NCBI GenBank assembly: GCA_901472455.1
Contig: LR590464.1
Span: forward strand, 1,612,001 to 1,676,000
Reading direction: 5' to 3'
Source: Leclercia adecarboxylata
GTDB lineage: Bacteria > Pseudomonadota > Gammaproteobacteria > Enterobacterales > Enterobacteriaceae
Length of the DNA stretch: 64,000 nucleotides
The translations under genes and the position numbers were made by a program. A model generated the notes under the pieces. That model ran no database searches. It had not been told where the DNA came from and worked only from the letters and a program-made list of their open reading frames with translations. Positions 12,311 through 23,325 of this stretch are shown here, piece by piece. Each line of letters starts with the position of its first letter. Position 1 is the stretch's first letter.

Positions 12311-14220
12311 ATGTCATTAATTAGTATGCATGGCGCGTGGCTGTCCTTCAGCGACGCACCGCTTCTCGATAATGCAGAGCTGCATATCGAAGATAACGAA
12401 CGTGTCTGTCTGGTAGGCCGTAACGGCGCAGGTAAATCGACCCTGATGAAGATCCTGAACCGTGAGCAGGGTCTGGATGACGGACGTATCGTGTACGAGC
12501 AGGACCTGGTGGTGGCGCGTCTGCAACAGGATCCGCCGCGTAACGTGCAGGGCAGTGTCTATGATTTTGTGGCCGAGGGGATCGCTGAGCAGGCGGAATA
12601 CCTGAAAGGTTACCACGAGATCTCGCACCTGGTGATGACCGACCCGAGCACCAAAAAACCTCAACGAGATGGCGCGTTTGCAGGAACTGCTGGATCACCA
12701 TGGTCTGTGGCAACTGGAAAACCGTATCAACGAAGTGCTGGCCCAGTTAGGGCTGGAAGCGGATATGCCGCTGGCCTCCCTCTCCGGCGGCTGGCTGCGT
12801 AAGGCTGCGCTGGGCCGGGCGCTGGTCAGCGGGCCGAAAGTGCTGCTGCTTGATGAACCGACTAACCACCTCGATATTGAAACCATTGACTGGCTGGAAG
12901 GGTTCCTGAAAACCTTTGGCGGCACCATTATCTTTATTTCGCATGACCGTTCGTTTATTCGCAACATGGCAACCCGCATTGTCGATCTCGACCGCGGTAA
13001 GCTGGTGACCTATCCTGGCGATTACGATACCTATCTGCTGGAAAAAGAGGAAAACCTGCGGGTAGAAGAGCTGCAAAACGCTGAATTCGACCGCAAGCTG
13101 GCTCAGGAAGAGGTATGGATCCGTCAGGGCATCAAAGCCCGTCGTACCCGTAACGAAGGCCGCGTCCGCGCCCTGAAAGCGATGCGCCGTGAGCGCAGCG
13201 AACGCCGTGAAGTAATGGGCAGCGCGAAAATGCAGGTCGAAGAGGCGAGCCGCTCAGGCAAAATCGTCTTTGAGATGGAAAACGTCAACTACCAGGTAGA
13301 CGGCAAAGTGCTGGTGAAGGACTTTTCCGCCCAGGTTCAGCGCGGGGATAAAATTGCTCTCATCGGCCCGAACGGCTGTGGCAAGACGACCCTGCTGAAG
13401 CTGATGCTGGAACAACTGAAGGCCGACAGCGGCCGCATCCATTGCGGGACCAAGCTGGAAGTGGCTTATTTCGACCAGCACCGTGCCGAACTGGACCCGG
13501 ACAAAACGGTCATGGACAACCTCGCAGAAGGTAAGCAGGAGGTGATGGTAAACGGGAAACCGCGTCACGTGCTGGGCTATCTGCAGGACTTCCTGTTCCA
13601 TCCTAAACGGGCGATGACTCCGGTTCGTGCTCTCTCCGGGGGGGAGCGTAACCGTCTGTTACTGGCGCGTCTGTTCCTGAAACCCAGCAACCTGCTGATT
13701 CTCGATGAACCGACAAACGATCTTGATGTGGAAACGCTGGAACTTCTTGAAGAACTGATTGATAGTTATCAGGGAACGGTAATGCTGGGTCAGCCACGAT
13801 CGTCAGTTCGTGGACAATACCGTTACCGAATGCTGGATCTTCGAAGGGCAGGGTCGTATCGGACGCTACGTGGGCGGCTACCATGATGCCCGTGGCCAGC
13901 AGGCGCAGTCGCTGGCGACGAAACAGTCAAAAGTAAAGAGCGAAGCGGACGTTGCGGTAACCAAAGCAGAAACGGTCAAACGTGGCAGTAATAAATTAAG
14001 CTATAACCTGCAGCGCGAACTCGAAGGCTTGCCGCAGCGTCTGGAAGAGCTGGAAGCCAGTCTGGAAAGTTTGCAGGCTCAGGTGGCCGACGCGTCATTC
14101 TTTAGCCAGCCGCATGACCATACGCAAAAAGTTCTTGCCGATATGGCCCAGGCTGAGCAGGCGCTGGAAGAGGCATTTGAACGCTGGGAATATCTTGAGG
14201 CTCTGAAAAACGGCGCATAA
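12311..14220 (+). CDS. uup: ABC-F family ATPase Uup (two frameshifts)
   Basis: Cytosolic ABC-F protein with two ATPase domains and no membrane part. It is linked in E. coli to ribosome function and to suppression of transposon excision. Walker A GRNGAGKST and GPNGCGKTT, signatures LSGGWLRK and LSGGERNR, and a C-terminal coiled-coil DNA-binding tail are visible. Extra A in the run 12653-12658 and extra G at 13787-13789 split the frame. Correction gives 635 residues, the E. coli length, and restores LVSHDRQF. It follows rlmL closely and is probably co-transcribed. Confidence 0.95.
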
Positions 14221-14238
14221 GTGAAACATGGAGCCAGT

Positions 14239-15492
14239 ATGTGTGAACATCACCATGCCGATCGGCATATTTTATGCTCCCAGTGCGATATGCTCGTGGC
14301 GCTACCCGCGCTCGAGCATGGACACAAAGCGGCATGCCCGCGGTGCGGGACAACGCTGACAACGAAGTGGGACGCGCCGCGGCAGCGTCCCACTGCTTAT
14401 GCTATTGCTGCGCTGTTCATGCTGCTTCTGTCCAACCTGTTTCCCTTTATCAATATGAAAGTGAGTGGTATCACCAGCGAAGTGCATTTGCTGGATATAC
14501 CCGGTGTTATGTTCTCGGAAGATTACGCCAGTCTGGGCACTTTCTTTATGCTTTTCGTCCAGATCGTGCCAGCGTTTTGCCTGGTGGTGATTTTGCTGCT
14601 GGTGAACCGCGTGCAGATACCCAGGGCACTGAAAATCAGGCTGGCGCGGATCCTGTTCCAGTTAAAAAGCTGGGGGATGGCGGAGATTTTTCTTGCCGGG
14701 ATCCTGGTGAGCTTTGTCAAACTGATGGCCTACGGCGACGTGGGCGTTGGCAGCAGCTTTATTCCCTGGTGTCTCTATTGCATCCTGCAACTGCGCGCGT
14801 TTCAGTGTGTTGACCGCCGCTGGGCCTGGGACGATATCGCCCCGGCGCCCGTGCTGTCGCAAAAGCTAAAGGTCGGTGTGCCGGGTATCCAACAGAATCT
14901 TCGTCTGTGTCCCTGCTGTACGGCGATCCTCCCCGTTGACCAGGAAATCTGTCCACGTTGCGAAACAAAAGGGCATGTGCGGCGCAAAAACAGTCTCCAG
15001 TGGACGATGGCGCTGCTCGTCACTTCGATCATGCTCTATTTCCCTGCCAACATCCTGCCGATTATGATCACCGATCTGCTGGGCGATAAAATGCCCTCCA
15101 CCATCATGGCCGGGGTGGTTCTGCTGTGGGGCGAGGGGTCTTATCCCGTGGCGTTGGTGATTTTTATCGCCAGTATTATGGTTCCTACGCTCAAAATGAT
15201 TGCGATTGCCTGGCTCTGTTGGGATGCCAAAGGACACGGCAAGCGGGATAGCGAGCGGATGCATTTGATTTATGAAGTCGTCGAGTTTGTTGGACGTTGG
15301 TCAATGATTGACGTCTTCGTGATTGCCGTTCTGTCTGCCCTGGTGCGGATCGGCGGGTTAATGAGTATTTACCCTGCAATTGGGGCGCTGATGTTTGCAC
15401 TGGTCGTAATTATGACCATGTTTGCGGCCATGACTTTCGATCCGCGTTTATCGTGGGATCGTGAGTCAGAACTGAGCCATGAGGATGAATAA
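14239..15492 (+). CDS. pqiA: Intermembrane transport protein PqiA
   Basis: Polytopic inner-membrane partner of the PqiB MCE tunnel, which links inner and outer membranes for lipid transport. The gene is paraquat-inducible in E. coli. Two repeated modules each start with a zinc-ribbon-like cysteine cluster (CSQC...CPRC near residue 14-38; CPCC...CPRC near 225-245) followed by four membrane segments. The start MCEHHHADRH gives 417 residues, as in E. coli. A ribosome site (TGGAG) lies upstream. Confidence 0.96.
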   Translation: MCEHHHADRHILCSQCDMLVALPALEHGHKAACPRCGTTLTTKWDAPRQRPTAYAIAALFMLLLSNLFPFINMKVSGITSEVHLLDIPGVMFSEDYASLGTFFMLFVQIVPAFCLVVILLLVNRVQIPRALKIRLARILFQLKSWGMAEIFLAGILVSFVKLMAYGDVGVGSSFIPWCLYCILQLRAFQCVDRRWAWDDIAPAPVLSQKLKVGVPGIQQNLRLCPCCTAILPVDQEICPRCETKGHVRRKNSLQWTMALLVTSIMLYFPANILPIMITDLLGDKMPSTIMAGVVLLWGEGSYPVALVIFIASIMVPTLKMIAIAWLCWDAKGHGKRDSERMHLIYEVVEFVGRWSMIDVFVIAVLSALVRIGGLMSIYPAIGALMFALVVIMTMFAAMTFDPRLSWDRESELSHEDE

Positions 15493-15496
15493 AAGC

Positions 15497-17135
15497 ATGG
15501 AAAATAAGAGTGGAGAGGCGAAAGTCCAGAAGGTCAAAAACTGGTCACCGGTGTGGATTTTCCCCATTGTGACCGCGCTGATCGGTGCCTGGATCCTGTT
15601 TTATCATTACAGCCATCAAGGCCCGGTTGTCACGCTGATCACCACCAACGCCGAAGGAATTGAGGGCGGTAAAACGACCATCAAGAGCCGCAGCGTAGAT
15701 GTAGGGGGTGGTCGAGAGCGCGACCCTGACCGACGACCTGACGCACGTAGAAATTACCGCCCGCCTCAATGCCGGTATGGAAAAGCTGCTGCATGGCGAC
15801 TCGGTGTTTTGGGTGGTGAAACCACAGGTGGGGCGCGAAGGCATTAGCGGCCTGGGAACCCTGTTATCCGGGGCCTACATCGAACTGCAGCCGGGGAAAA
15901 AAGGTGCTCAACCGGAGCAGTATCAATTGCTGGACTCTCCGCCGCTGGCGCCGCCGGATGCGAAGGGGATCCGCGTGATCCTCGACAGTAAAAAAGCCGG
16001 TCAGCTCAGTCCGGGCGATCCGGTGCTGTTCCGCGGTTATCGGGTCGGTTCTGTTGAAACCAGTACCTTTGACACGCAAAAGCGCACCATCAGCTATCAG
16101 CTGTTTATCAACGCGCCGAACGATCGTCTGGTCACGGGCAACGTGCGCTTCTGGAAAGACAGCGGCATCGCCGTTGACTTAACCTCCGCAGGCATGCGCG
16201 TCGAGATGGGTTCCCTCTCCACGCTGTTTGGCGGCGGCGTGAGCTTTGACGTGCCGGAAGGGATGGATCAGGGACAGCCCGTGGCGCAGAAAACCGCGTT
16301 CAGACTGTATGACGATCAGAAGAGCATTCAGGATTCGCTTTATACCGACCACATCGACTACCTGATGTTCTTCAAAGATTCTGTTCGTGGCCTGCAGCCG
16401 GGCGCGCCGGTTGAGTTCCGTGGCATCCGCCTTGGCACCGTCGGCAAAGTGCCGTTCTTTGCGCCGGGGATGCGTCAGGTGCTGGATGACGATTACCGTA
16501 TTCCGGTGCTGATCCGCATTGAACCGGAGCGTCTGATTAATCAGGTTGGCGATACGCCTGACATCGCTCAGCATATCGACGGATTGATGAAGCGCGGCCT
16601 GCGCGGCTCGCTCAAAACCGGTAACCTGGTGACGGGCGCGCTATACGTGGATATGGACTTCTTCCCGAAAGAGCCGCCGGTAAAAGCGATCCGCGAGTTT
16701 GGGGGCTACAAAATCATCCCAACCGTGAGCAGTGGACTGGCACAGATCCAACAGCGTTTGATGGAAACGCTCGACAAGATCAACAGTCTGCCGCTCAATC
16801 CGATGATTCAACAGGCCACCAATACGCTTAGCGAGAGCCAGGCCACAATGCGTCGTCTGCAAACCACGCTGGATAACCTTAACAAGCTGACCGCCAGCCA
16901 GTCGATGCAGCAGCTGCCGCAGGACATGCAGAAAACGCTGCGTGAGCTGAACCGCAGTATGCAGGGCTTCCAGCCGGGTTCAGCGGCGTACAACAAGATG
17001 GTGGCGGATATGCAGCGCCTCGATCAGGTTCTGCGTGAACTGCAGCCGGTACTGAAGACGCTGAATACGAAGAGCAACGCGCTGGTATTCGAAGCGAAAG
17101 ACAAAAAGGACCCTGAGCCGAAGGGGGCTAAATAA
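15497..17135 (+). CDS. pqiB: Intermembrane transport protein PqiB, MCE family (frameshifted)
   Basis: Periplasm-spanning protein with one N-terminal membrane anchor (about residues 19-38), three MCE domains and a long C-terminal helical needle rich in Q and L. It forms the tunnel that bridges to PqiC. Five Gs at 15704-15708 should be four. Correction joins SVDVG to VVESATLTDD and gives about 545 residues (E. coli 546). I chose ATG 15497 by length. In-frame ATGs at 15479 and 15485 are alternatives that overlap the pqiA end. Confidence 0.93.
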
Positions 17136-17698
17136 TGAAAAAATGGCTAATGATCACCGCAGTGGCGCTTCTGACCGCCTGTAGCTCATCAGAGAACAAG
17201 AGCTATTACCAGCTGCCTGTCGCAGCGCAAGCGGGTGGGCAAAGTATCGCCAGTCAGGGGAATCGCCTGCTGTGGGTAGAGCAGGTGGCCGTCCCGGATT
17301 ACCTGGCCGGTAATGGCGTGGTATATCAAACCAGCGATGTGCAGTATGTCATCGCCAATAACAACCTGTGGGCCAGCCCGCTGGACCAGCAGCTGCGCAA
17401 CACGCTGGTCGCTAATCTCGGTAGCCAGCTGCCGGGATGGGTGGTGGCCTCGCAGCCGTTAGGAAGCGACCAGGATACGCTGAACGTCAACGTGACTAAC
17501 TTCCATGGTCGCTATGATGGCAGGGTGATTGTCAGCGGGGAATGGTTGCTGAACCATCAGGGTCAGTTGATTAAGCGACCTTTCCATCTTGAGTTGAAGC
17601 AGCAAAAAGATGGCTACGATGAGATGGTGAAAGTGCTGGCACAAGGGTGGGCGCAGGAGTCTGCGAGCATTGCCAGAGAGATTTCCCGACTGCCATAA
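17135..17698 (+). CDS. pqiC: Outer-membrane lipoprotein PqiC
   Basis: Third component of the Pqi lipid transport system, anchored in the outer membrane and contacting PqiB. It is 187 residues with lipobox LTAC-S at the end of a short signal peptide and an ABC-type lipoprotein-component fold (YQLP...LLWVEQVAVPDYL). The ATG overlaps the pqiB stop (TAATG), so translation is coupled. The frame is intact. Confidence 0.95.
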   Translation: MKKWLMITAVALLTACSSSENKSYYQLPVAAQAGGQSIASQGNRLLWVEQVAVPDYLAGNGVVYQTSDVQYVIANNNLWASPLDQQLRNTLVANLGSQLPGWVVASQPLGSDQDTLNVNVTNFHGRYDGRVIVSGEWLLNHQGQLIKRPFHLELKQQKDGYDEMVKVLAQGWAQESASIAREISRLP

Positions 17699-17717
17699 GT
17701 AAAATTCATCGCACCAG

Positions 17718-17754
17718 GCCGCAGTTAGCGTCACGCTAATTGCGGCTTTTTTTT
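17718..17754 (+). terminator. pqiABC terminator
   Basis: GCCGCAGTTAGCG and CGCTAATTGCGGC form a long stem with one mismatch around TCA, followed by eight Ts. It lies 20 bp after the pqiC stop. Confidence 0.88.
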
Positions 17755-17952
17755 GGTTTATGCTCAGGCCGTTACTTGTGCCGCATCACACTTTTTGTAC
17801 AAATGATCTTTTGAGTTGGTCACAAATATGACACTGGCGTGAATTTTGCGCATTGACGATCAACGCTAATCAGGGTATTCGTTATCTGTGGTTGCACGTT
17901 TTGTAATCACTGTTTTCTTTTCCACCAGATCAAATAATGAGGGAAACGAGGC

Positions 17953-18120
17953 ATGAAGAGACAGAAACGAGATCGCCTTGAAAGGGCTCATCAACGTGGT
18001 TATCAGGCTGGCATCGCCGGACGTTCTAAAGAAATGTGTCCCTATCAGACCATCAATCAAAGGTCGCAATGGTTAGGGGGCTGGCGAGAAGCCATCGGAG
18101 ACAGGGCAGTACTTGCTTGA
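17953..18120 (+). CDS. rmf: Ribosome modulation factor Rmf
   Basis: 55-residue basic protein that dimerises 70S ribosomes into inactive 100S particles in stationary phase. The translation from ATG 17953 starts MKRQKRDRLERAHQRGYQAG and contains CPYQTINQRSQWLGGWREA, matching E. coli Rmf over its full length. A ribosome site (GGGAAACGAGGC) precedes it. It stands alone between pqiC and fabA, with its own terminator. Confidence 0.97.
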   Translation: MKRQKRDRLERAHQRGYQAGIAGRSKEMCPYQTINQRSQWLGGWREAIGDRAVLA

Positions 18121-18138
18121 TAGCGTCTCTTTAAAAAA

Positions 18139-18172
18139 GAAACCTCCGCAGTGCGGAGGTTTCGCCGTTTTA
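18139..18172. terminator. rmf terminator
   Basis: Perfect stem AAACCTCCGCA / TGCGGAGGTTT with GTTTT downstream, between the rmf stop and the convergent fabA end. It probably serves both. Confidence 0.8.
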
Positions 18173-18192
18173 TGCTTCGGTAAAAGCAAAAA

Positions 18193-18711
18193 TCAGAATG
18201 CGGAAGTATCCTGGAACAGACCCACTTTCAGGTCATTCGCGGTGTAGATCAGACGACCGTCGACCAGCACTTCGCCATCCGCCAGGCCCATGATCAGGCG
18301 ACGGTTAACAATGCGTTTGAAGTGGATACGGTAGGTGACTTTTTTCGCGGTCGGCAGAACCTGACCGGTGAATTTCACTTCGCCAACGCCCAGGGCGCGG
18401 CCTTTGCCTTCGCCACCCAGCCAGCCGAGGTAGAAACCAACCAGCTGCCACATTGCGTCCAGACCCAGGCAGCCTGGCATCACCGGATCGCCAATAAAGT
18501 GGCAACCAAAGAACCACAGGTCCGGGTTGATATCAAGCTCTGCTTCTACGTAACCCTTATCGAAGTTGCCGCCGGTTTCCGTCATCTTAACGACACGGTC
18601 CATCATCAGCATGTTCGGGGCCGGTAACTGCGGGCCTTTTTCGCCAAACAGTTCACCGCGACCAGAGGCAAGAAGATCTTCTTTTGTATAGGATTCGCGT
18701 TTATCTACCAT
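18193..18711 (-). CDS. fabA: 3-hydroxydecanoyl-ACP dehydratase/isomerase FabA
   Basis: Essential enzyme that introduces the cis double bond in type II fatty acid synthesis by isomerising trans-2- to cis-3-decenoyl-ACP. It is 172 residues, as in E. coli. The hot-dog-fold active site [20 protein letters not shown] contains the catalytic His (about 71) and Asp (about 85). The frame is intact. FabR and FadR sites lie upstream. Confidence 0.98.
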   Translation of the reverse strand: MVDKRESYTKEDLLASGRGELFGEKGPQLPAPNMLMMDRVVKMTETGGNFDKGYVEAELDINPDLWFFGCHFIGDPVMPGCLGLDAMWQLVGFYLGWLGGEGKGRALGVGEVKFTGQVLPTAKKVTYRIHFKRIVNRRLIMGLADGEVLVDGRLIYTANDLKVGLFQDTSAF

Positions 18712-18749
18712 GTTCTCAGTATGCCTTATTTTAGTGAAGGACGCAGGAT

Positions 18750-18767
18750 AGCTAACACGTGTACGCT
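18750..18767 (-). promoter_or_regulatory. FabR operator upstream of fabA
   Basis: AGCTAACACGTGTACGCT is a near-perfect match to the FabR palindrome (AGCGTACACGTGTACGCT-like). It is 40-56 bp upstream of the fabA start, where the unsaturated-fatty-acid repressor binds in E. coli. Confidence 0.75.
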
Positions 18768-18785
18768 GAACAAGTCCGATCAGTT
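18768..18785 (-). promoter_or_regulatory. FadR activator site upstream of fabA
   Basis: The minus strand reads AACTGATCGGACTTGTTC, matching the FadR site known at E. coli fabA. It abuts the FabR box and overlaps the last codons and stop of ycbZ. Confidence 0.8.
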
Positions 18786-20540
18786 CGGCGTGAACCAGTT
18801 CAACCAGCGTAACGGCCAGGGATAACGATGCCGTGCTTCCTGTTGTGTTGCCTGCGCAATACGTTCCTGGATGGTGTTCATTAACGTCGTCTGCCCTTCA
18901 GCATCCCACTCCAGGTTTGTCAGTAAGGGTAGCGCATCTGCAATGTCTTCGATGGCCCAGAGACTGAATTGTTCCTCTTCTACCGCGGTCAGCAGCGCCT
19001 GACTGAGGCTGAGATGACGCACGTTCGGCAGTGGAATAATAACGCCCTGTTTACCGTTCAGGCCGCGTTGCTGGCAAACGTTAAAGAAGCCTTCGATCTT
19101 CTCATTCAGACCACCGACCGGCTGCGCACGACCAAACTGATCCACCGAACCGGTGATGGCAATGCTCTGATTCACCGGCACATCGGCAAGGGCACTGATT
19201 AATGCGCACAGTTCTGCCATTGAAGCGCTGTCGCCATCGACTTCACTGTAGGATTGCTCGAAAGTCAGCGAGGCGGTGAAGGGGATCTGCTGCTCAAGCT
19301 GCAGTTCCGACATCAGATAAGCCTGCATGATCATCATGCCTTTGGCATGAATGTTCCCGCCCAGCTCGGCTTTACGTTCCACATCGATAAACTCACCGTC
19401 ACCAATGTGTACAACGCAGCTGATACGAGACGGCTCGCCAAAGGCGCGCGGATGGCCCGGGAACTCGATCACCGACAGGGCATTGATCTGTCCGACGCGT
19501 TCACCTTCCGTTTCGACCAGGATTTGCTCAAGCAGGATCTCATCCTGCATGCGATCGGCCAGGTAGCCTTCGCGCCACTCTCGCTGCAACAGCATCTGGG
19601 AGAGCTGTTCGCCGGTAATAGTGTCGTCATCAGTCATGGCCGCAGCTTCACGCAGCTGCTTGCCAAGCCAGAGCGGGCAAAGCGGCAGGGTCTCCTGATC
19701 GCCGGTGTAGCGAACCGCCTCGCGGATCAGCACGGGCCAGGCATCGGCTGCCGGTGTAGGCAACTGCGCACGTTCGCAAACGGCAAGCACCCACTGGAGC
19801 CATTGCTGCATATCTTCGGCATCGGCGATCTGTGTGCTGTCTTCAAACTCGCTGTACACCACCTGGTCGGCCAGCTCGGGTTCCATCTCCTGGAAATCAG
19901 CCAGCGCTTCGCGATCGCCAATCAACACCACTTTCAGGGAGAGCGGCATAGAAGGCACGGCAACCGGAAGAGGGCGAGACTCATCCCAGGTCACCCAGTC
20001 AAAGCGCTGCTGGTTAACGCTGTTTTTCAGACGCATCCACAGCAGCGGCTGGGCCAGCAGCGTGCGCAGAGAGATGAGCAGCACGCCGCCATTGGCCTGA
20101 TGGACCAGACCGGGATGCAGGGTTATTTCGCCATTGAACTGACGCAGGCAGCCGAACAGCTGTTCTGCTTCTGTCCAGCCCGCCGGAACGATATTGCCTG
20201 TGACCGCAAAACGGCCATCGGGTACGGTGGCGGGTTCAAAGGTGACGCTGTGGCCGCTGATGCTGTATTCACCCCCAAAGACCGTCCCGGTTTCTGGTTG
20301 CAGCTGCCGCATGGCATCCGCCAGAAGACTCAGGTACTCCGCTTCGTCTGGCGCTTTCAACAACATGAACGGTGAGGTTGCCCACGGGCTTAACACCTGC
20401 TCCAGTGCATAATGCAAACGGGGCTGTGTGTCACTGAGGATGTATTCGTGTTCTTTCGCGAGATCTGGCTGTGCAAACAGTTCCTGATAGCTATCGGTAT
20501 CAGGAACGAGGTCACGCCATGCAAGTTTCGTAATGGTCAA
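18780..20540 (-). CDS. ycbZ: Lon-like protease YcbZ/LonH
   Basis: Putative ATP-dependent-type serine protease of the LonB/LonC-like group. The C-terminal protease domain holds the Ser of GDSASMAEL (about residue 460) and the Lys of [11 protein letters not shown] (about 502), the Lon Ser-Lys dyad. The N-terminal region is an AAA-like domain with a degenerate nucleotide site ([16 protein letters not shown]). It is 586 residues, the E. coli length, and the frame is intact. Its physiological substrate is not established. Confidence 0.94.
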   Translation of the reverse strand: MTITKLAWRDLVPDTDSYQELFAQPDLAKEHEYILSDTQPRLHYALEQVLSPWATSPFMLLKAPDEAEYLSLLADAMRQLQPETGTVFGGEYSISGHSVTFEPATVPDGRFAVTGNIVPAGWTEAEQLFGCLRQFNGEITLHPGLVHQANGGVLLISLRTLLAQPLLWMRLKNSVNQQRFDWVTWDESRPLPVAVPSMPLSLKVVLIGDREALADFQEMEPELADQVVYSEFEDSTQIADAEDMQQWLQWVLAVCERAQLPTPAADAWPVLIREAVRYTGDQETLPLCPLWLGKQLREAAAMTDDDTITGEQLSQMLLQREWREGYLADRMQDEILLEQILVETEGERVGQINALSVIEFPGHPRAFGEPSRISCVVHIGDGEFIDVERKAELGGNIHAKGMMIMQAYLMSELQLEQQIPFTASLTFEQSYSEVDGDSASMAELCALISALADVPVNQSIAITGSVDQFGRAQPVGGLNEKIEGFFNVCQQRGLNGKQGVIIPLPNVRHLSLSQALLTAVEEEQFSLWAIEDIADALPLLTNLEWDAEGQTTLMNTIQERIAQATQQEARHRYPWPLRWLNWFTPN

Positions 20541-20726
20541 AGTTGATGTTTTTTAGTCAGAAGTAAAACGATGGAGTATACCGTAAGGTGCAGGCTCTGC
20601 CCATGAGGGAATGGGCGTTTCAAGAGATGAATGCATCACCGCGTGTCACAGGATATGATTTCTTTTCAGCAGATTGCCAAAAAACTGATATTCTGAACAG
20701 AGTTACACGGTCACACTGAGATCGCG

Positions 20727-21182
20727 ATGAAATACCAACAACTGGAAAATCTCGAAAGCGGCTGGAAATGGAAGTATCTGGTCAAAAAACACCGTGAAGG
20801 GGAATTGATCACGTGCTACCTCGAAGCCAGTGCCGCAAAAGAAGCTGTGAATTTATTGCTGACCCTCGAAAATGAACCCATTCTGGTCAACGGCTGGATA
20901 GATAAACACATCAATCCGGCGCTACTGAACCGCATGAAGCAGACCATCCGCGCGCGGCGGAAACGGCATTTTAATGCCGAGCACCAGCATACGCGGAAGA
21001 AGTCGATCGATCTGGAGTTTATGGTCTGGCAACGGCTGGCCGGGCTGGCCCAACGCCGCGGTAAAACCCTGTCAGAAACGATCGTGCAGCTGATCGAAGA
21101 TGCGGAACATAAAGAGAAGTACGCCAGTCAGATGTCGACCCTGAAAACCGATCTCAAGGCGCTGCTTGCCGGTAAGAAGTAG
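20727..21182 (+). CDS. matP: Macrodomain Ter protein MatP
   Basis: DNA-binding organiser of the chromosome terminus that binds matS sites and links to ZapB. It is 151 residues (E. coli 150). An N-terminal four-helix region is followed by a ribbon-helix-helix ([20 protein letters not shown], about 90-115) and a C-terminal coiled coil. It is divergent from ycbZ and convergent with ompA. I saw no matS site in the window by eye. Confidence 0.95.
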   Translation: MKYQQLENLESGWKWKYLVKKHREGELITCYLEASAAKEAVNLLLTLENEPILVNGWIDKHINPALLNRMKQTIRARRKRHFNAEHQHTRKKSIDLEFMVWQRLAGLAQRRGKTLSETIVQLIEDAEHKEKYASQMSTLKTDLKALLAGKK

Positions 21183-21205
21183 CGTTTACCTTTTCTTCAG
21201 GCAAT

Positions 21206-21236
21206 AAAAAACCCCGCAACATGGCGGGGTTTTTTG
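21206..21236. terminator. Bidirectional matP/ompA terminator
   Basis: Stem ACCCCGC / GCGGGGT with an A-run before and a T-run after, midway between the two convergent stops. Confidence 0.88.
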
Positions 21237-21248
21237 TCAGACGATAAC

Positions 21249-22301
21249 TTATGCCGCTGGCTGAGTTACAACGTCTTTGATGCCTTTAACTTCGATCTCT
21301 ACGCGACGATCTGGTGCCAGGCAGTCGATCAGTGCAGCGCGAGCTTTCACGTTGTCACAGGTAGAACCGGTAACTGGGTTAGATTCGCCCATACCACGTG
21401 GGGAGATCTTGTTAGCCGGGATACCTTTAGAGATCAGGTAGTCAACAACGGACTGAGCACGTTTCTCGGACAGACCCTGGTTGTAAGCGTCAGAACCGAT
21501 ACGGTCGGTGTAACCCAGAACAACTACGGAACCATCTTTAGGATCCAGGTTGCTCAGCTGGGTGTACAGCTGATCCAGTGCCTGCTGACCTTCTGGTTTC
21601 AGGGTGGCTTTGTTGAAGTTGAACAGAACGTCAGACTTCAGAGTGAAGTGCTTGGTCTGTACTTCTGGAGCTGGTGCTGGCGCTGGAGCAACGATTGGCG
21701 CTGCTTCCTGCTGGCCGAAACGGTAGGAAACACCTACGCTCAGCATGCCGTTGTCTGGACGAACACCAACGGTGTTGCCGTCGCCGATGTTGTTAACCCA
21801 CTGGTATTCCAGACGGGTAGCAACGTCACGGGTCATTGCCCACTCAACACCACCTGCGAATACTGGAGAAACGCCAGTGTCATGGTCGTCGCCAGCGATG
21901 CTGTTGCTGGAGTCTGCACGCCATACCATGCCGCCCAGACGGGTGTAGATGTCTACAGCGTCATTTACTGGGTAGCCCAGTTTAGCAGTCAGCTGAACGC
22001 CCTGTGCTTTGAATGCACCGTTAACGTTGTCACCTTTGTAAGGCATGCGGCCCAGCCAGTCGTAGCCCATTTCGAAACCAACGTACGGGTTAACCTGATA
22101 ACCACCGAACGCGCCTGCGCCCAGCTGGCTTTCATGGGTTGGGCCGTTGTTGTTCAGAGCGTCGTTATACCAGCCAGTGTCATGGAACTGAGACCAGCCC
22201 AGTTTGCCACCTGCATACCAGGTATTATCTTTCGGAGCGGCCTGCGCTACGGTAGCGAAACCTGCCAGTGCCACTGCAATCGCGATAGCTGTCTTTTTCA
22301 T
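21249..22301 (-). CDS. ompA: Outer membrane protein A
   Basis: Abundant outer-membrane protein with an eight-stranded N-terminal barrel, a proline/alanine hinge ([10 protein letters not shown]) and a C-terminal periplasmic OmpA domain binding peptidoglycan ([19 protein letters not shown]). The start [14 protein letters not shown] at 22301 gives 350 residues with a signal peptide cut after AQA. Upstream in-frame codons are untranslated leader. Strong codon bias leaves long open frames on the opposite strand, which are not genes. Confidence 0.98.
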   Translation of the reverse strand: MKKTAIAIAVALAGFATVAQAAPKDNTWYAGGKLGWSQFHDTGWYNDALNNNGPTHESQLGAGAFGGYQVNPYVGFEMGYDWLGRMPYKGDNVNGAFKAQGVQLTAKLGYPVNDAVDIYTRLGGMVWRADSSNSIAGDDHDTGVSPVFAGGVEWAMTRDVATRLEYQWVNNIGDGNTVGVRPDNGMLSVGVSYRFGQQEAAPIVAPAPAPAPEVQTKHFTLKSDVLFNFNKATLKPEGQQALDQLYTQLSNLDPKDGSVVVLGYTDRIGSDAYNQGLSEKRAQSVVDYLISKGIPANKISPRGMGESNPVTGSTCDNVKARAALIDCLAPDRRVEIEVKGIKDVVTQPAA

Positions 22302-22468
22302 TTTTTGCGCCTCGTTATCATCCAAAAATCGCCATGAGAATCTCAATGAGAGTCACGGTTAAATCCTTCACCGGGGGGCGGGGACAAAGAGTAAAGCTAC
22401 CGATATCTTCGGTTTAGGCCGAGCACCCCTGGCGATGTAAAGTCTACAACGTACCTGAAAACTTACAA
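22302..22468 (-). promoter_or_regulatory. ompA promoter and long stabilising 5' leader
   Basis: On the minus strand TTGTAA (22463-22468) and TAGACT (22441-22446) are spaced 16 bp. They are followed by the leader starting GCCAGGGGTGCTCGGCC, as in E. coli ompA. The roughly 135-nt leader carries hairpins known to stabilise the mRNA. The region around the ribosome site (ACGAGGCGCAAAAA) is the MicA small-RNA target in relatives. Confidence 0.8.
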
Positions 22469-22558
22469 GTGTGAACTCCGTCAGGCATATGAAAAAAAAA
22501 GTTTTATATACACAATATTTAACATTTCTGGCGAAGTTTTGGGCGTGCTAAACTGGAT

Positions 22559-22594
22559 GAAGCCGCGGCAGACAAGACTTGTCGCGGCTTTTAG
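22559..22594. terminator. Terminator downstream of sulA
   Basis: AAGCCGCG...CGCGGCTT stem around a GACAAG-CTTGTC inner stem, between the sulA stop and the ompA promoter. It has U-rich sequence in the plus orientation and moderately in the minus orientation. Confidence 0.65.
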
Positions 22595-22656
22595 AAGGGG
22601 AACCAATGGCGTACAGCGCGTGCAAAAAAAAATTCCAGGAAAACTCTTATTTTTAC

Positions 22657-23166
22657 TTAGTGATACAAATTTGAGTGAATTTTTAGCCCAGAAAGGTGTC
22701 CGTTGCCGTGAGCGTTCATCCTGACGGGGCGCATAATGAAGCCGAGTGCATTCCCTTCTTCGGCCGCTTCGGCCAGTCGATATTGTTCCGTTTCGGTTAG
22801 CTCTTCCGTAAACCAGCCAATCACCACGCTGTAATTCCCGGTACGCAGCGCTCTCACCATGGATTCTACAGTATGGCAGGGATCCATCTGGCTAACCTGC
22901 ATCACTTTGGTAAGTGGTAAACCTGCGGATTGCACCCATTCCCGACTTAATTTCTGCTGCGGCGTGAGCCACAGCTGCCAGCGAGACTGCTGACCAAGCT
23001 GCTGTAACAGGGGCAGCAATAACAGCTGCGTCATCATGGGCTGGTCTTCACGGTAAAGCACTTCACTAATCAGCCCGGTGGTCATATAAGCAGCGGAACT
23101 CCGTGCACTTTTGCCGGCAGAAGAAGAGAAAGTTGTTGAACGGTTTGCATAGCCTGAAGAGTACAT
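22657..23166 (-). CDS. sulA: SOS cell division inhibitor SulA
   Basis: Blocks FtsZ polymerisation during DNA damage and is removed by Lon. It is 169 residues, as in E. coli, with the conserved centre ([16 protein letters not shown]) and the C-terminal [12 protein letters not shown] tail recognised by Lon. The frame is intact and a LexA box lies directly upstream. It is divergent from sxy. Confidence 0.96.
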   Translation of the reverse strand: MYSSGYANRSTTFSSSAGKSARSSAAYMTTGLISEVLYREDQPMMTQLLLLPLLQQLGQQSRWQLWLTPQQKLSREWVQSAGLPLTKVMQVSQMDPCHTVESMVRALRTGNYSVVIGWFTEELTETEQYRLAEAAEEGNALGFIMRPVRMNAHGNGHLSGLKIHSNLYH

Positions 23167-23186
23167 AATCTATCCAGCCCTGTAGT

Positions 23187-23206
23187 TACTGTATGGATAT
23201 ACAGTA
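23187..23206 (-). promoter_or_regulatory. LexA (SOS) box of sulA
   Basis: TACTGTATGGATATACAGTA contains CTGT-N8-ACAG with extended TA flanks, an excellent SOS box 21-40 bp upstream of the sulA start. Confidence 0.95.
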
Positions 23207-23325
23207 ACCCCTGTACGTCTAAAGATCAACTTCATTTTCGGAAAGCGCCTCGCAAATTTGGTTTGTTATTGAGGCGTATTGAAAAATCATCTTGCCGTTC
23301 AATCATAAGTTACCTATTTTTTGGC

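Noticed and set aside
19254..20375. 373-codon open frame opposite ycbZ
   Set aside because: The opposite strand is an intact 586-residue family member. The antisense translation resembles nothing.
21234..22337. 367-codon open frame covering all of ompA on the plus strand
   Set aside because: Highly expressed ompA codons leave the reverse frame free of stops. There is no independent evidence for a gene.
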